The notes: generated by a model not told the origin, from the sequence alone. Shown: positions 1 to 6,384, counted from the first letter of the stretch. The stretch: 10,114 nucleotides of DNA from Methanobrevibacter_A sp964431035 (GCA_964431035.1 CAYSIF010000055.1:1-10114), one strand, 5' to 3'. Numbers and translations are program-made.

Positions 1-60
1 TAAGAAAAAGAAGAAATAAAAATAACTAAAAAAAACTTAAATATCTAGAACCCTATACTT

Positions 61-70
61 TTTATATAAA
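61..70 (+). promoter_or_regulatory. TATA box of the DUF763 gene
   Basis: TTTATATAAA is a near-perfect archaeal box A element. Transcription would be expected to start about 25 bases downstream, near position 90, giving a leader of roughly 30 bases before the ATG at 121. An AAGGGG-type ribosome binding site lies in that leader at 103-108. This is inferred from the motif and its spacing only. The rest of bases 1-120 is AT-rich and holds no other gene I can support. Confidence 0.55.
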
Positions 71-120
71 TTTTAAACTTAAATTACAAATAATGTCATT
101 CTAAGGGGAAAAATAAAATT

Positions 121-1236
121 ATGCAAAGAAAAGGAGCAGTCAACCTACCACTACACACAGGACACCCACCAGCATGGCTATTCCAAAGAATGGTACCACT
201 AGCAGAAGCAATCACCGATGTAATACTTGATGAATACGGACAGACAGAATTTCTCAACCGCATAAGCAACCCATACTGGTTTCAAGCATTCTCATGCGTA
301 CTAGGATTTGACTGGCACAGCTCAGGAACAACCACCACAACACTAGGAGCACTAAAAAGAGCACTCAAACCCAAAGAACATGGAATATACCTAACAGGAG
401 GAAAAGGCACCAAATCAAGAAAAACACCCGAAGGAATAACACATGCCGGAGAACTCTTCAACCTAAAAACATCAACAATAAACGAAATGATTAACTACAG
501 CAAACTATCAGCAAAAATAGACAACGGATGCATACAAGACAACTACAACCTCTACCAACACAACTTTTTCCTAACAGAAAAAGGAAAATGGGCAGTAGTA
601 CAACAAGGAATGAACCTCCAAAACAAATATGCAAGAAGATACCACTGGATGTGCGACAACATAGACAAAATGCTAGAAAACCCACACACAGGAATATCAT
701 GCGACAGCAAAACAGAAAACACACTAAACATGACAGCAACCAAAAGCCAAAAAGTCCAAAAAACAAGTCTAGACTTAATAAACGACAACCCAGACCACCT
801 TAAAAAATACTTCAAAAGAAAAGACCCAGCACAAACAAAACTAACAGACTTCATAAACAAAACAGACTTCACAATGCCAAAACACCACCCTGTACTCGAA
901 ATGGATTTATCCGAGAGAGAATTCAAAGTACTTAAAGATGCATGGGAAATACAACCAGATAACTATGAAGAACTATTACTACTAAAAGGATTTGGACCTA
1001 AAAAAATAAGAGCACTAGCATTAATAAGTGACTTAGTATACGGGGAAGAAGCAAGCTGGAAAGACCCAGTAAAATACAGCTTCACACACGGAGGAAAAGA
1101 TGGATTCCCCTACCCAGTAGACAGAGAAGTTTACGATAATTCAATAAGAACAATAAAAGAAGCAGTAGAAGAGTCACGACTAAATAAAAAAGATAAAATA
1201 AGTGCTATAAAACGATTAGACGACTTTATAACATAA
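121..1236 (+). CDS. DUF763 family protein with helix-hairpin-helix motif
   Basis: This 371-residue protein belongs to DUF763 (PF05559), found in archaea and some thermophilic bacteria, with no firmly established biochemical role. Family hallmarks are visible: the opening MQRKGAVNLPLHTGHPPAWL, FLNRISNPYWFQAF near residues 44-57, a conserved centre SKLSAKID...LYQH, the stretch VVQQGMN and then ARRYHWM near 170. Around residues 280-305, LLLLKGFGPKKIRALAL is a helix-hairpin-helix motif, which normally binds DNA backbone without sequence preference; a nucleic-acid role, perhaps in repair, is therefore inferred. The ATG is fixed by the conserved N-terminus and an AAGGGG motif 12 bases upstream. The first 750 bases are A/C-rich and poor in T on the coding strand. 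Its stop directly abuts the convergent trm56 stop. Family assignment is firm; function is open. Confidence 0.9.
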   Translation: MQRKGAVNLPLHTGHPPAWLFQRMVPLAEAITDVILDEYGQTEFLNRISNPYWFQAFSCVLGFDWHSSGTTTTTLGALKRALKPKEHGIYLTGGKGTKSRKTPEGITHAGELFNLKTSTINEMINYSKLSAKIDNGCIQDNYNLYQHNFFLTEKGKWAVVQQGMNLQNKYARRYHWMCDNIDKMLENPHTGISCDSKTENTLNMTATKSQKVQKTSLDLINDNPDHLKKYFKRKDPAQTKLTDFINKTDFTMPKHHPVLEMDLSEREFKVLKDAWEIQPDNYEELLLLKGFGPKKIRALALISDLVYGEEASWKDPVKYSFTHGGKDGFPYPVDREVYDNSIRTIKEAVEESRLNKKDKISAIKRLDDFIT

Positions 1237-1776
1237 TTACTTATTCTCATCATGAATATTAACAGTTTTACCCTGAGCAGTAGGTATAACTTCAAATACA
1301 GGATCCTCAAATTCTAAATCAAATTCCTTACCATCCATCAACAAATGTTGAAATACTGCTAATGCTGCAACTTCACTATGGGGCTGTGTTGTTACACTTA
1401 CATTCCAATCACTGTTTTTATAAACTTTAGTAGGTACCTTAGCACCACCTACAATAATTAATATATCAGACTCAGAATCCTGAACTTCACCAACAATTTC
1501 ATGAGCTTGAGAACCATACATTGTTAAATGGACTACTTTACCTCCATTTTTTCTCCATTCATTAATAACCTGCATATAATTTTTCTCATACTCTACTTCA
1601 AAATTACCTCCCCAGCGATTAACAATATCCATAACATTACCAATAAGTTTTTGATCTTCTTCTCCACTTAACCATACTTTACTAGCACCAAATGCTCTGG
1701 AAGTTAAACAAACATGGGTAGTTATTCTAGCATCTCTTTTAACACGATGGTCTAATCTTAATACATTCACATTCAT
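1237..1776 (-). CDS. trm56: tRNA (cytidine(56)-2'-O)-methyltransferase, aTrm56
   Basis: This 179-residue SPOUT-class enzyme uses S-adenosylmethionine to methylate the ribose 2'-oxygen of C56 in the T-loop of archaeal tRNAs, which stabilises the tRNA elbow. Family signatures are clear: N-terminal VLRLDHRVKRDARITTHV (residues 5-22), HLTMYG (83-88), the SPOUT knot strand ILIIVGGAKVP (105-115) and the C-terminal cofactor-pocket block QPHSEVAALAVF (131-142). The usual GNQPHSE form reads TTQPHSE here. A longer frame begins four codons upstream at 1788, but that ATG touches the AGGAGG at 1789-1794 with no spacing; the ATG at 1776, 12 bases away, matches the family N-terminus (MxVxVLRLxHR). It is the last gene of the cbiS-cobS-trm56 unit, 19 bases after the cobS stop, and has no obvious functional link to corrinoids. 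Confidence 0.93.
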   Translation of the reverse strand: MNVNVLRLDHRVKRDARITTHVCLTSRAFGASKVWLSGEEDQKLIGNVMDIVNRWGGNFEVEYEKNYMQVINEWRKNGGKVVHLTMYGSQAHEIVGEVQDSESDILIIVGGAKVPTKVYKNSDWNVSVTTQPHSEVAALAVFQHLLMDGKEFDLEFEDPVFEVIPTAQGKTVNIHDENK

Positions 1777-1788
1777 TATAAAATTCAT

Positions 1789-1794
1789 CCTCCT
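1789..1794 (-). promoter_or_regulatory. Ribosome binding site of trm56
   Basis: CCTCCT on the + strand reads AGGAGG on the coding strand, a full anti-16S match. It abuts an in-frame ATG at 1788 with no gap and lies 12 bases from the second ATG at 1776. Zero spacing cannot support normal initiation, so the second ATG is preferred. The motif sits directly downstream of the cobS stop codon. Confidence 0.7.
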
Positions 1795-1795
1795 T

Positions 1796-2584
1796 TTATA
1801 TGTTTACTATTATTAAAATCATCAATATTAATGATATTAATCTACTTATCTCATTACTTGCTCCTAATACATCTCCAGTAGCTACTTTAAAATGTTTCTT
1901 ACTAATAAGTGAAATTAATCCTCCACCAATTATTCCACCAAATATGCCAAACACACCATATGGTGGATTTAAAAGATAACTAATAATTATAAAAATTATA
2001 ATTGAAACAAGATACATAGGTACAGTTAAATATTCAATAAATTCTTTACCTGTTCCATCAACTCCAGATTTAGAACTTATACAAGTTGTTAATAAACCTA
2101 TTTTTCCACTTATTTCACTAATAAGTATTAATATTAATAAATTTTCACTAATCAAACTATAATAACATGAAATAGTACATATTCCCACTAAAAATAATGA
2201 AGCTAATGCTCCAGTACCGCTTATAGGATCTCTCATAATCTTTATTTTATCTTCCACACTTCCCTGGTACATTACGGCATCACTAAAATCTAATAATCCA
2301 TCTAAATGATGACAACCATTAATTAAAGTGAAAAATCCATAAACTAAACAAGCAACTAAAAGTCCAGGTAAATTAACAATATTACTTAAGAAATAAGCTA
2401 TAATAATTCCAATTAATCCCACAAATGCACCAATAAAAGGCATGGACCATGCCATCTTAGCCATATCTTCAATAGTAGTATACATTCTTATAGGGATAAT
2501 GGTAAAAAATGTTAATAATCCTATAAACGCATTTAAACGACCAGTTTTTGGTTCAAAATAATCGTCACGTTTTTCTATTGTCAT
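1796..2584 (-). CDS. cobS: Adenosylcobinamide-GDP ribazoletransferase (cobalamin synthase)
   Basis: CobS is a polytopic inner membrane enzyme that joins adenosylcobinamide-GDP to alpha-ribazole or its 5'-phosphate, the last assembly step of the corrinoid nucleotide loop. The protein (262 residues) shows the family start RLNAFIGLLTFFTIIPI, the metal-binding motif HHLDGLLDFSDA (92-103; D95, D99, D102) and MRDPISGTGA (117-126), followed by hydrophobic segments covering most of the C-terminal half. A longer frame opens at a TTG at 2620 inside the end of cbiS, but the ATG at 2584 fits CobS alignments and has AGGA 12 bases upstream (2597-2600). It lies 25 bases after cbiS, whose CobZ domain makes or finishes the same lower-ligand product, so the two genes form a pathway pair. 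Confidence 0.94.
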   Translation of the reverse strand: MTIEKRDDYFEPKTGRLNAFIGLLTFFTIIPIRMYTTIEDMAKMAWSMPFIGAFVGLIGIIIAYFLSNIVNLPGLLVACLVYGFFTLINGCHHLDGLLDFSDAVMYQGSVEDKIKIMRDPISGTGALASLFLVGICTISCYYSLISENLLILILISEISGKIGLLTTCISSKSGVDGTGKEFIEYLTVPMYLVSIIIFIIISYLLNPPYGVFGIFGGIIGGGLISLISKKHFKVATGDVLGASNEISRLISLILMILIIVNI

Positions 2585-2609
2585 AAAAATTATAAATCCT
2601 ATAAAATTA

Positions 2610-3728
2610 TTATTCTTCAAAAACTTTACTCATACAACCTGCAATTAAACCACCAATGATATCATCTAGCATTGGTCCAAGAGTAGATAATATTCCAGGC
2701 TTTTTCATATCATATCTTACAAAATTAAATTGAGCCTTGGTTCCTGCAATCTGATTACTTATATCTAAACCTAAAACTTCATCAGCATACAAATATGCAG
2801 GATCATCACTAATATCAACTTCTCTCACATGATTATCTTGAAAATCTTCCTCAGTACGTATTGCAGCCATAAGTAAAGTTATTACATTAATATCAGTTAA
2901 ACTTTTAACAATCTGATTTTTAACCTTATCCTCTAAACCTTGTGTTCTTTCAACTCCAACACATAACTCTAAGCCAGTATCAACTAAATCATCAACAGTT
3001 ATACCTTCAGCTTCTAAATAATCAAGTACACCGAAACTCAAACCCATCTCATCAACACTTTCCATACAATTAAGAACTACAGATTTCTCAATATCTCTAA
3101 GTAAAAAATCCTTATCAATATTCTCATCATCATAAACCATTTGACTTATATCAACACCATTATCCATAACATACTCTTCATTAAAACACTCATTAGGTAA
3201 ATTACAACTTATAACTAAAAAGTCGTTATTATTAAAAATATTTGAAATATGTCTAGGTAATCTAAGACTTTCAAAAAATTTAGTTTTAGCTTTAATACAA
3301 GTCTTATAAATATCAATCAATAATTTAGGACTTAAAGCATAATCAAGAATAATAATTTGACCAATATCAACTTCACTATCCTTTTTTAAATCAGCAATCT
3401 CTAAATTAAAATACTTTTTAATATTTATATCATTATTAAGAACACTTATAATCTCATAATTATCATGCTGGTTTTTATGAAGATTTAACTCTTTAAACGC
3501 TGTGGAAATATAACTTCCCTCAATGTCATGTTCCTCTTTATAATCTTCAATAAACTCCATTAACTCAAGATTATTATACTCATTTTTAATAATGTTTTTT
3601 TTAATTATAAGAATGTTCTCAGTAATATCTATTCCATCACTAATCCTAAAATCACTAAATGTTAAAAAATAGTCTGGATTATTAATACAAATATAATCAT
3701 CATTATTTGTAATTTCTATACTATTCAA
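2610..3728 (-). CDS. cbiS: CbiS: CbiZ-like amidohydrolase domain fused to CobZ alpha-ribazole phosphatase
   Basis: This 372-residue two-domain protein has the arrangement of CbiS, described as a bifunctional enzyme in Methanopyrus kandleri. The C-terminal part (about 235-372) is a well-conserved CobZ/PgpA-like phosphatase that removes phosphate from alpha-ribazole-5'-phosphate or adenosylcobalamin phosphate: LEAEGITVDDLVDTGLEL, then DDPAYLYADEVLG, IAGTKAQFNFVRYD, KKPGILSTLGPMLDDIIGGL. The N-terminal part (about 5-215) matches CbiZ, the adenosylcobinamide amidohydrolase of corrinoid salvage, only loosely: ISTAFKEL, GQIIILDYALSP and KAKTKFFESL are in the right order, but I cannot see the family's ATGTxTD-type motif. 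The start is a TTG preceded by AAGGT at a 7-base spacing; no in-frame ATG serves better. It is the first gene of a unit with cobS. The phosphatase role is secure; amidohydrolase activity is doubtful. Confidence 0.85.
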   Translation of the reverse strand: MNSIEITNNDDYICINNPDYFLTFSDFRISDGIDITENILIIKKNIIKNEYNNLELMEFIEDYKEEHDIEGSYISTAFKELNLHKNQHDNYEIISVLNNDINIKKYFNLEIADLKKDSEVDIGQIIILDYALSPKLLIDIYKTCIKAKTKFFESLRLPRHISNIFNNNDFLVISCNLPNECFNEEYVMDNGVDISQMVYDDENIDKDFLLRDIEKSVVLNCMESVDEMGLSFGVLDYLEAEGITVDDLVDTGLELCVGVERTQGLEDKVKNQIVKSLTDINVITLLMAAIRTEEDFQDNHVREVDISDDPAYLYADEVLGLDISNQIAGTKAQFNFVRYDMKKPGILSTLGPMLDDIIGGLIAGCMSKVFEE

Positions 3729-3735
3729 AGTTTAT

Positions 3736-3740
3736 ACCTT
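3736..3740 (-). promoter_or_regulatory. Ribosome binding site supporting a TTG start for cbiS
   Basis: ACCTT on the + strand reads AAGGT on the coding strand and lies 7 bases upstream of the TTG at 3728-3726. An ATG immediately before it is out of frame and hits a stop after three codons. The spacing supports TTG as the true start. Confidence 0.65.
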
Positions 3741-3761
3741 CATATTATAATTGATTTAATC

Positions 3762-3769
3762 ATATAAAT
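3762..3769 (-). promoter_or_regulatory. Possible TATA box of the cbiS-cobS-trm56 unit
   Basis: The minus strand reads ATTTATAT here, about 34 bases upstream of the TTG start. Start-site geometry of about 25 bases would put initiation next to the AAGGT ribosome binding site and leave a very short leader. In a region this AT-rich the motif is weak evidence. Confidence 0.3.
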
Positions 3770-3787
3770 TAAAAAAAAATTTAAAAT

Positions 3788-3808
3788 ATTAATTAGTTAC
3801 TAATTAAT
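3788..3808. repeat. 9-bp inverted repeat in the cbiS/larC divergent promoter region
   Basis: ATTAATTAG and its exact reverse complement CTAATTAAT flank a 3-base centre (TTA). It is the most symmetric element in the 157 bases between the two divergent starts and lies upstream of both candidate TATA boxes, where an operator serving both transcripts could sit. It is almost all A/T, so chance cannot be excluded. Confidence 0.4.
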
Positions 3809-3828
3809 TATTATACAATTAAGTTACA

Positions 3829-3836
3829 TTTATAAT
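3829..3836 (+). promoter_or_regulatory. Possible TATA box of the larC unit
   Basis: TTTATAAT lies about 50 bases upstream of the larC ATG. Start-site geometry would give a leader of about 25-30 bases containing the GGTGGGG ribosome binding site at 3870-3876. Evidence is motif and spacing only. Confidence 0.35.
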
Positions 3837-3885
3837 TATTAATGAAAAATATTATTTTTATAAAAATTTGGTGGGGATTGTTTTT

Positions 3886-5112
3886 ATGGTGTTTATTATC
3901 GACCCACAACAAAGTGGAATATCAGGAAATATGCTAATCGGAGCATTCATAGATATCGGTGTGAATGCAGATGAAATGAAACAAATAATGGAATCTGTTG
4001 CAAGTGAATTCGGAACACTGGAAGTTAATATAAATAAAATCAACAAATCAGGCTTACAATCAACATACTGTAATGTTAAAATAATAGAAGAAAAAACACA
4101 CCACATAACATATTGCAAACTAATAGAAAAAATAGATAAAATAAAAGAAAACACAAATTATGATGAAAAAATATTCAATAAAGCCAAAGAAGTATTTAAA
4201 ATAATAGCAGATGCAGAATCCGAAGTACATGGACAAAAACTCGAAGAAATACACTTCCATGAAGTAGGAGCATGTGATGCAGTAGCAGATGTTATTGGAG
4301 CAGTATATGGATATTATACACTAGGATTAGATAAAGATACAGTTATAGGATTGCCAGTAAGTGTTGGTGGAGGAAATATCAAATCATCACATGGAAGAAT
4401 ACCAGTACCCGCACCAGCAACAACAAACATACTAAAAGGAATAACAACCAAAGGAGGACCAGTAGACACAGAATTAGCAACACCAACAGGTTCAGCATTA
4501 TTCAAAGCATTCTGTGACAAGTTCGAAAAATACCAACCAGAAATAAAAACAGAAAAAATAGGTTATGGTGCAGGAACTAAAGAATTTGATTTTCCTAATG
4601 TAGTTAGAATAATAAAAAGTGAAAACATCATAGAAAAACATAAAATCAATGTTATAGAAACAAATCTAGATCATTTAAGTGGAGAAAAACTAGGATACCT
4701 ATTTGATAAACTCATAAACGAAGGAGCAAGTGATGTTATAATAATACCAGTCATTATGAAGAAAAACAGACCTGGCCAATTACTTAAAGTAATATCAAGA
4801 GTTGATAAAACAGAAAAATTATTAAAAATAATATTTGAAGAAACAGGATCTCTAGGAATAAGAATAACGCCCATGACACACAGAGGAGTAGCTAAAAGAG
4901 AATTCATAAAACTACCTGTTAAATTTGATAACGAAACTTTTCAATGCACATTTAAACTAGGCTATTTGGGTGAAGAGTTAATATCATATAGGCCTGAATA
5001 TGAAGATGTAAAAAATATAAGTTTAAAAATAAACAAACCATTAAATATTGTAATGGATAAGTTAACAAATATTATTGTAGAACATATAAAACAAAAAAAT
5101 AAAATAAAATAA
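3886..5112 (+). CDS. larC: LarC, nickel-pincer cofactor biosynthesis protein
   Basis: LarC is the CTP-dependent cyclometallase that inserts nickel into the pyridinium dithiocarboxylate mononucleotide to make the nickel-pincer nucleotide cofactor of LarA-type racemases and epimerases. The 408-residue protein has the signature start IIDPQQSGISGNMLIGA, HFHEVGACDAVADVIG (about 122-137), the stretch LPVSVGGGNIKSSHGRIPVP and PAPAT (about 155-180), GYGAGTKEFDFPNVVRI, and the C-terminal cyclometallase region with ETNLDHLSGE and GSLGIRITPMTHRGVAKRE. It is one continuous frame, unlike the split LarC1/LarC2 genes of lactobacilli. The frame stays open to a TTG at 3868, but the ATG at 3886 yields the family N-terminus (MVFIIDPQ) and has GGTGGGG 9 bases upstream. 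LarB, LarE and LarA are not in the window. It heads a likely transcript with queC. Confidence 0.93.
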   Translation: MVFIIDPQQSGISGNMLIGAFIDIGVNADEMKQIMESVASEFGTLEVNINKINKSGLQSTYCNVKIIEEKTHHITYCKLIEKIDKIKENTNYDEKIFNKAKEVFKIIADAESEVHGQKLEEIHFHEVGACDAVADVIGAVYGYYTLGLDKDTVIGLPVSVGGGNIKSSHGRIPVPAPATTNILKGITTKGGPVDTELATPTGSALFKAFCDKFEKYQPEIKTEKIGYGAGTKEFDFPNVVRIIKSENIIEKHKINVIETNLDHLSGEKLGYLFDKLINEGASDVIIIPVIMKKNRPGQLLKVISRVDKTEKLLKIIFEETGSLGIRITPMTHRGVAKREFIKLPVKFDNETFQCTFKLGYLGEELISYRPEYEDVKNISLKINKPLNIVMDKLTNIIVEHIKQKNKIK

Positions 5113-5116
5113 GGAG
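5111..5116 (+). promoter_or_regulatory. Ribosome binding site indicating an ATT start for queC
   Basis: AAGGAG overlaps the last two bases of the larC TAA stop and ends 8 bases before the ATT at 5125. No ATG, GTG or TTG exists in the queC frame between the larC stop and the catalytic SGGLDS motif, so this site locates the initiation codon. Confidence 0.75.
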
Positions 5117-5124
5117 TATTTAAT

Positions 5125-5805
5125 ATTAGAAAAAAAGCAATATCTGTATTATCTGGAGGATTAGACTCTTTTGTAGCTACAGCCTACTATCAAAAAGAAT
5201 ATGATATTCATGCAATAACATTTGATTATGGGCAAAAAGCAGCAAAAAAAGAATTAGAAATATCTAAAAAAATATGCGAAGCTTTTAATATGGAACATAC
5301 AATAATAAAATTAGATTGGTTAAATAATATAAGTAATTCTACATTAACATCTAATGAAGATGTGCCTTCAGTTAAAATTGAAGAATTAGAAAATGAGGAC
5401 CTTATGGCTGAAAAATCAAAAAATGTATGGGTTCCAGGAAGAAACATAGTATTCACATCAATCGCTACAAGTTTTGCTGAAGCTGAAAATGCAGAAATTA
5501 TTATTGTGGGATGGGATAAAGAAGAAGCAGCAACATTTCCAGATAATTCTAAAGAATTTTTAAATGCATTTAATGCAATGATAAATGAAGGTTCACCATT
5601 AGATATTGAAGTTAAAGCACCATTAATAGATTTAGATAAACAAGAAATAGTTAATCTAGGTTTAAATTTAAATATTCCATTAGAGTTAAGTTATTCATGT
5701 TACTCTGGTGAAGATATTCATTGTGGAACTTGTGAATCTTGCATACGAAGAAAAAGAGCATTTAAACAATTAAACATTAAAGATCCTACAATTTATAAAA
5801 AATAA
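5125..5805 (+). CDS. queC: 7-cyano-7-deazaguanine (preQ0) synthase QueC, apparent ATT start
   Basis: QueC converts 7-carboxy-7-deazaguanine to preQ0 with ATP and ammonia; in archaea preQ0 is inserted by a TGT at tRNA position 15 and becomes archaeosine. The frame shows the PP-loop SGGLDS (about residues 10-15), ITFDYGQK, VPGRNIVFTSIA, TFPDNSKEFLNAFNAM, APLIDLDKQEIV and the zinc site C192-x7-C200-x2-C203-x2-C206. The frame contains no standard start before the PP-loop; the next ATG (5290) would remove it. The ATT at 5125 sits exactly where family members have their ATG (xRKKAISVLSGGLDS), 8 bases after AAGGAG. The resulting 226 residues are normal for QueC. The gene is in the same frame as larC, separated by one TAA and 12 bases. 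The product call is firm; the start is inferred. A single-base sequencing error (ATG to ATT) is the main alternative. Confidence 0.9.
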   Translation: MRKKAISVLSGGLDSFVATAYYQKEYDIHAITFDYGQKAAKKELEISKKICEAFNMEHTIIKLDWLNNISNSTLTSNEDVPSVKIEELENEDLMAEKSKNVWVPGRNIVFTSIATSFAEAENAEIIIVGWDKEEAATFPDNSKEFLNAFNAMINEGSPLDIEVKAPLIDLDKQEIVNLGLNLNIPLELSYSCYSGEDIHCGTCESCIRRKRAFKQLNIKDPTIYKK

Positions 5806-5829
5806 AAAAAATTAAGTGTTGGTATTTTT

Positions 5830-6342
5830 ATGAGAAAAGGAGTATTAATTGCACAACTTGGAAGAGTTTTCATACTTATGGCAATAATATTATCTGTAAT
5901 TAATATATATTATTGGAAAAACACATTTGTTGATGCAATATCAATAATATTGGCTGCAATATCATTATTAATTGTTCTTTTCTATGCACGTAAATTATCA
6001 GAAGTTACTAATGGTATGTTGGTTTTAAATGAAGCAATGATGCAGGTTCAATTATTAAATATTGTCTATAAAAATGTTTTAGAATATGATTTTGAATCAT
6101 TGCCTTTATCTGCAGAAGAAGAAGTTAAGGATAAATTACCAATGATTACTATTGAACAATTACTTAAAACTTATGATTATATCTTAAAAATACCTAAAGA
6201 GATTAAAGTGTATATGTTTAAGGATATTAAAATTACAAATAGTCAATTAAAATCAGAAGATCATGTTAAATCTTTAATAAGAAATAAATATCCTTGGATG
6301 GATGATGAAAGTTTAAATTTAACATTCAATTACTTTTTTTAG
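5830..6342 (+). CDS. Unrecognised small membrane protein with two N-terminal helices
   Basis: I do not recognise this 170-residue protein. Two hydrophobic segments stand near the N-terminus, about residues 7-28 (LIAQLGRVFILMAIILSVIN) and 34-52 (VDAISIILAAISLLIVLFY), separated by a short turn, so both ends should face the same side of the membrane. The remainder, about 118 residues, is soluble, charged and probably mostly helical, with no cysteines or obvious catalytic motif. A GGT motif 6 bases upstream is a weak ribosome binding site. It begins 24 bases after queC on the same strand and is probably co-transcribed with larC and queC, though nothing in the protein links it to nickel or preQ0. 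It converges on pycB. That it is a real gene is supported by tight packing, membrane pattern and genome-like codon use. Confidence 0.75.
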   Translation: MRKGVLIAQLGRVFILMAIILSVINIYYWKNTFVDAISIILAAISLLIVLFYARKLSEVTNGMLVLNEAMMQVQLLNIVYKNVLEYDFESLPLSAEEEVKDKLPMITIEQLLKTYDYILKIPKEIKVYMFKDIKITNSQLKSEDHVKSLIRNKYPWMDDESLNLTFNYFF

Positions 6343-6363
6343 AAAAAATAGAAAAAAAGAGGA

Positions 6364-6384
6364 AAAATAAATAATATTTATTTT
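6364..6384. terminator. A/T inverted repeat between convergent genes, possible terminator
   Basis: AAAATAAATA and TATTTATTTT are exact reverse complements around a single A, lying between the converging membrane-protein gene and pycB and overlapping the pycB stop. On each strand it presents A- and U-rich RNA, which could slow or end transcription from either side. The stem is all A/T and weak, and U-tract termination in archaea does not need it. Confidence 0.3.

Noticed and set aside
2..19. Possible end of an upstream plus-strand gene with a Lys-only tail (five Lys codons then TAA)
   Set aside because: Only five codons are visible and any A-rich stretch would read as Lys; it cannot be supported without the preceding sequence.
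491..926. Open frames of about 90-125 codons inside the DUF763 gene on the minus strand and in a second plus-strand frame
   Set aside because: They are shadows of the T-poor, A/C-rich coding strand, which removes stop codons from other frames. Their products are low-complexity (Cys/Phe/Leu-rich or Lys/Pro/Gln-rich), and DUF763 conservation explains the region.
3729..3885. Cobalamin riboswitch upstream of cbiS or larC
   Set aside because: The 157-base gap is nearly all A/T, has no G/C-containing conserved B12-box-like sequence, and B12 riboswitches are not typical of these archaea.
5125..5805. The gene after larC could be LarE (also a PP-loop enzyme, and a natural LarC partner) instead of QueC
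   Set aside because: The VPGRN motif and the C-x7-C-x2-C-x2-C zinc site are QueC features, and the 226-residue length fits QueC.
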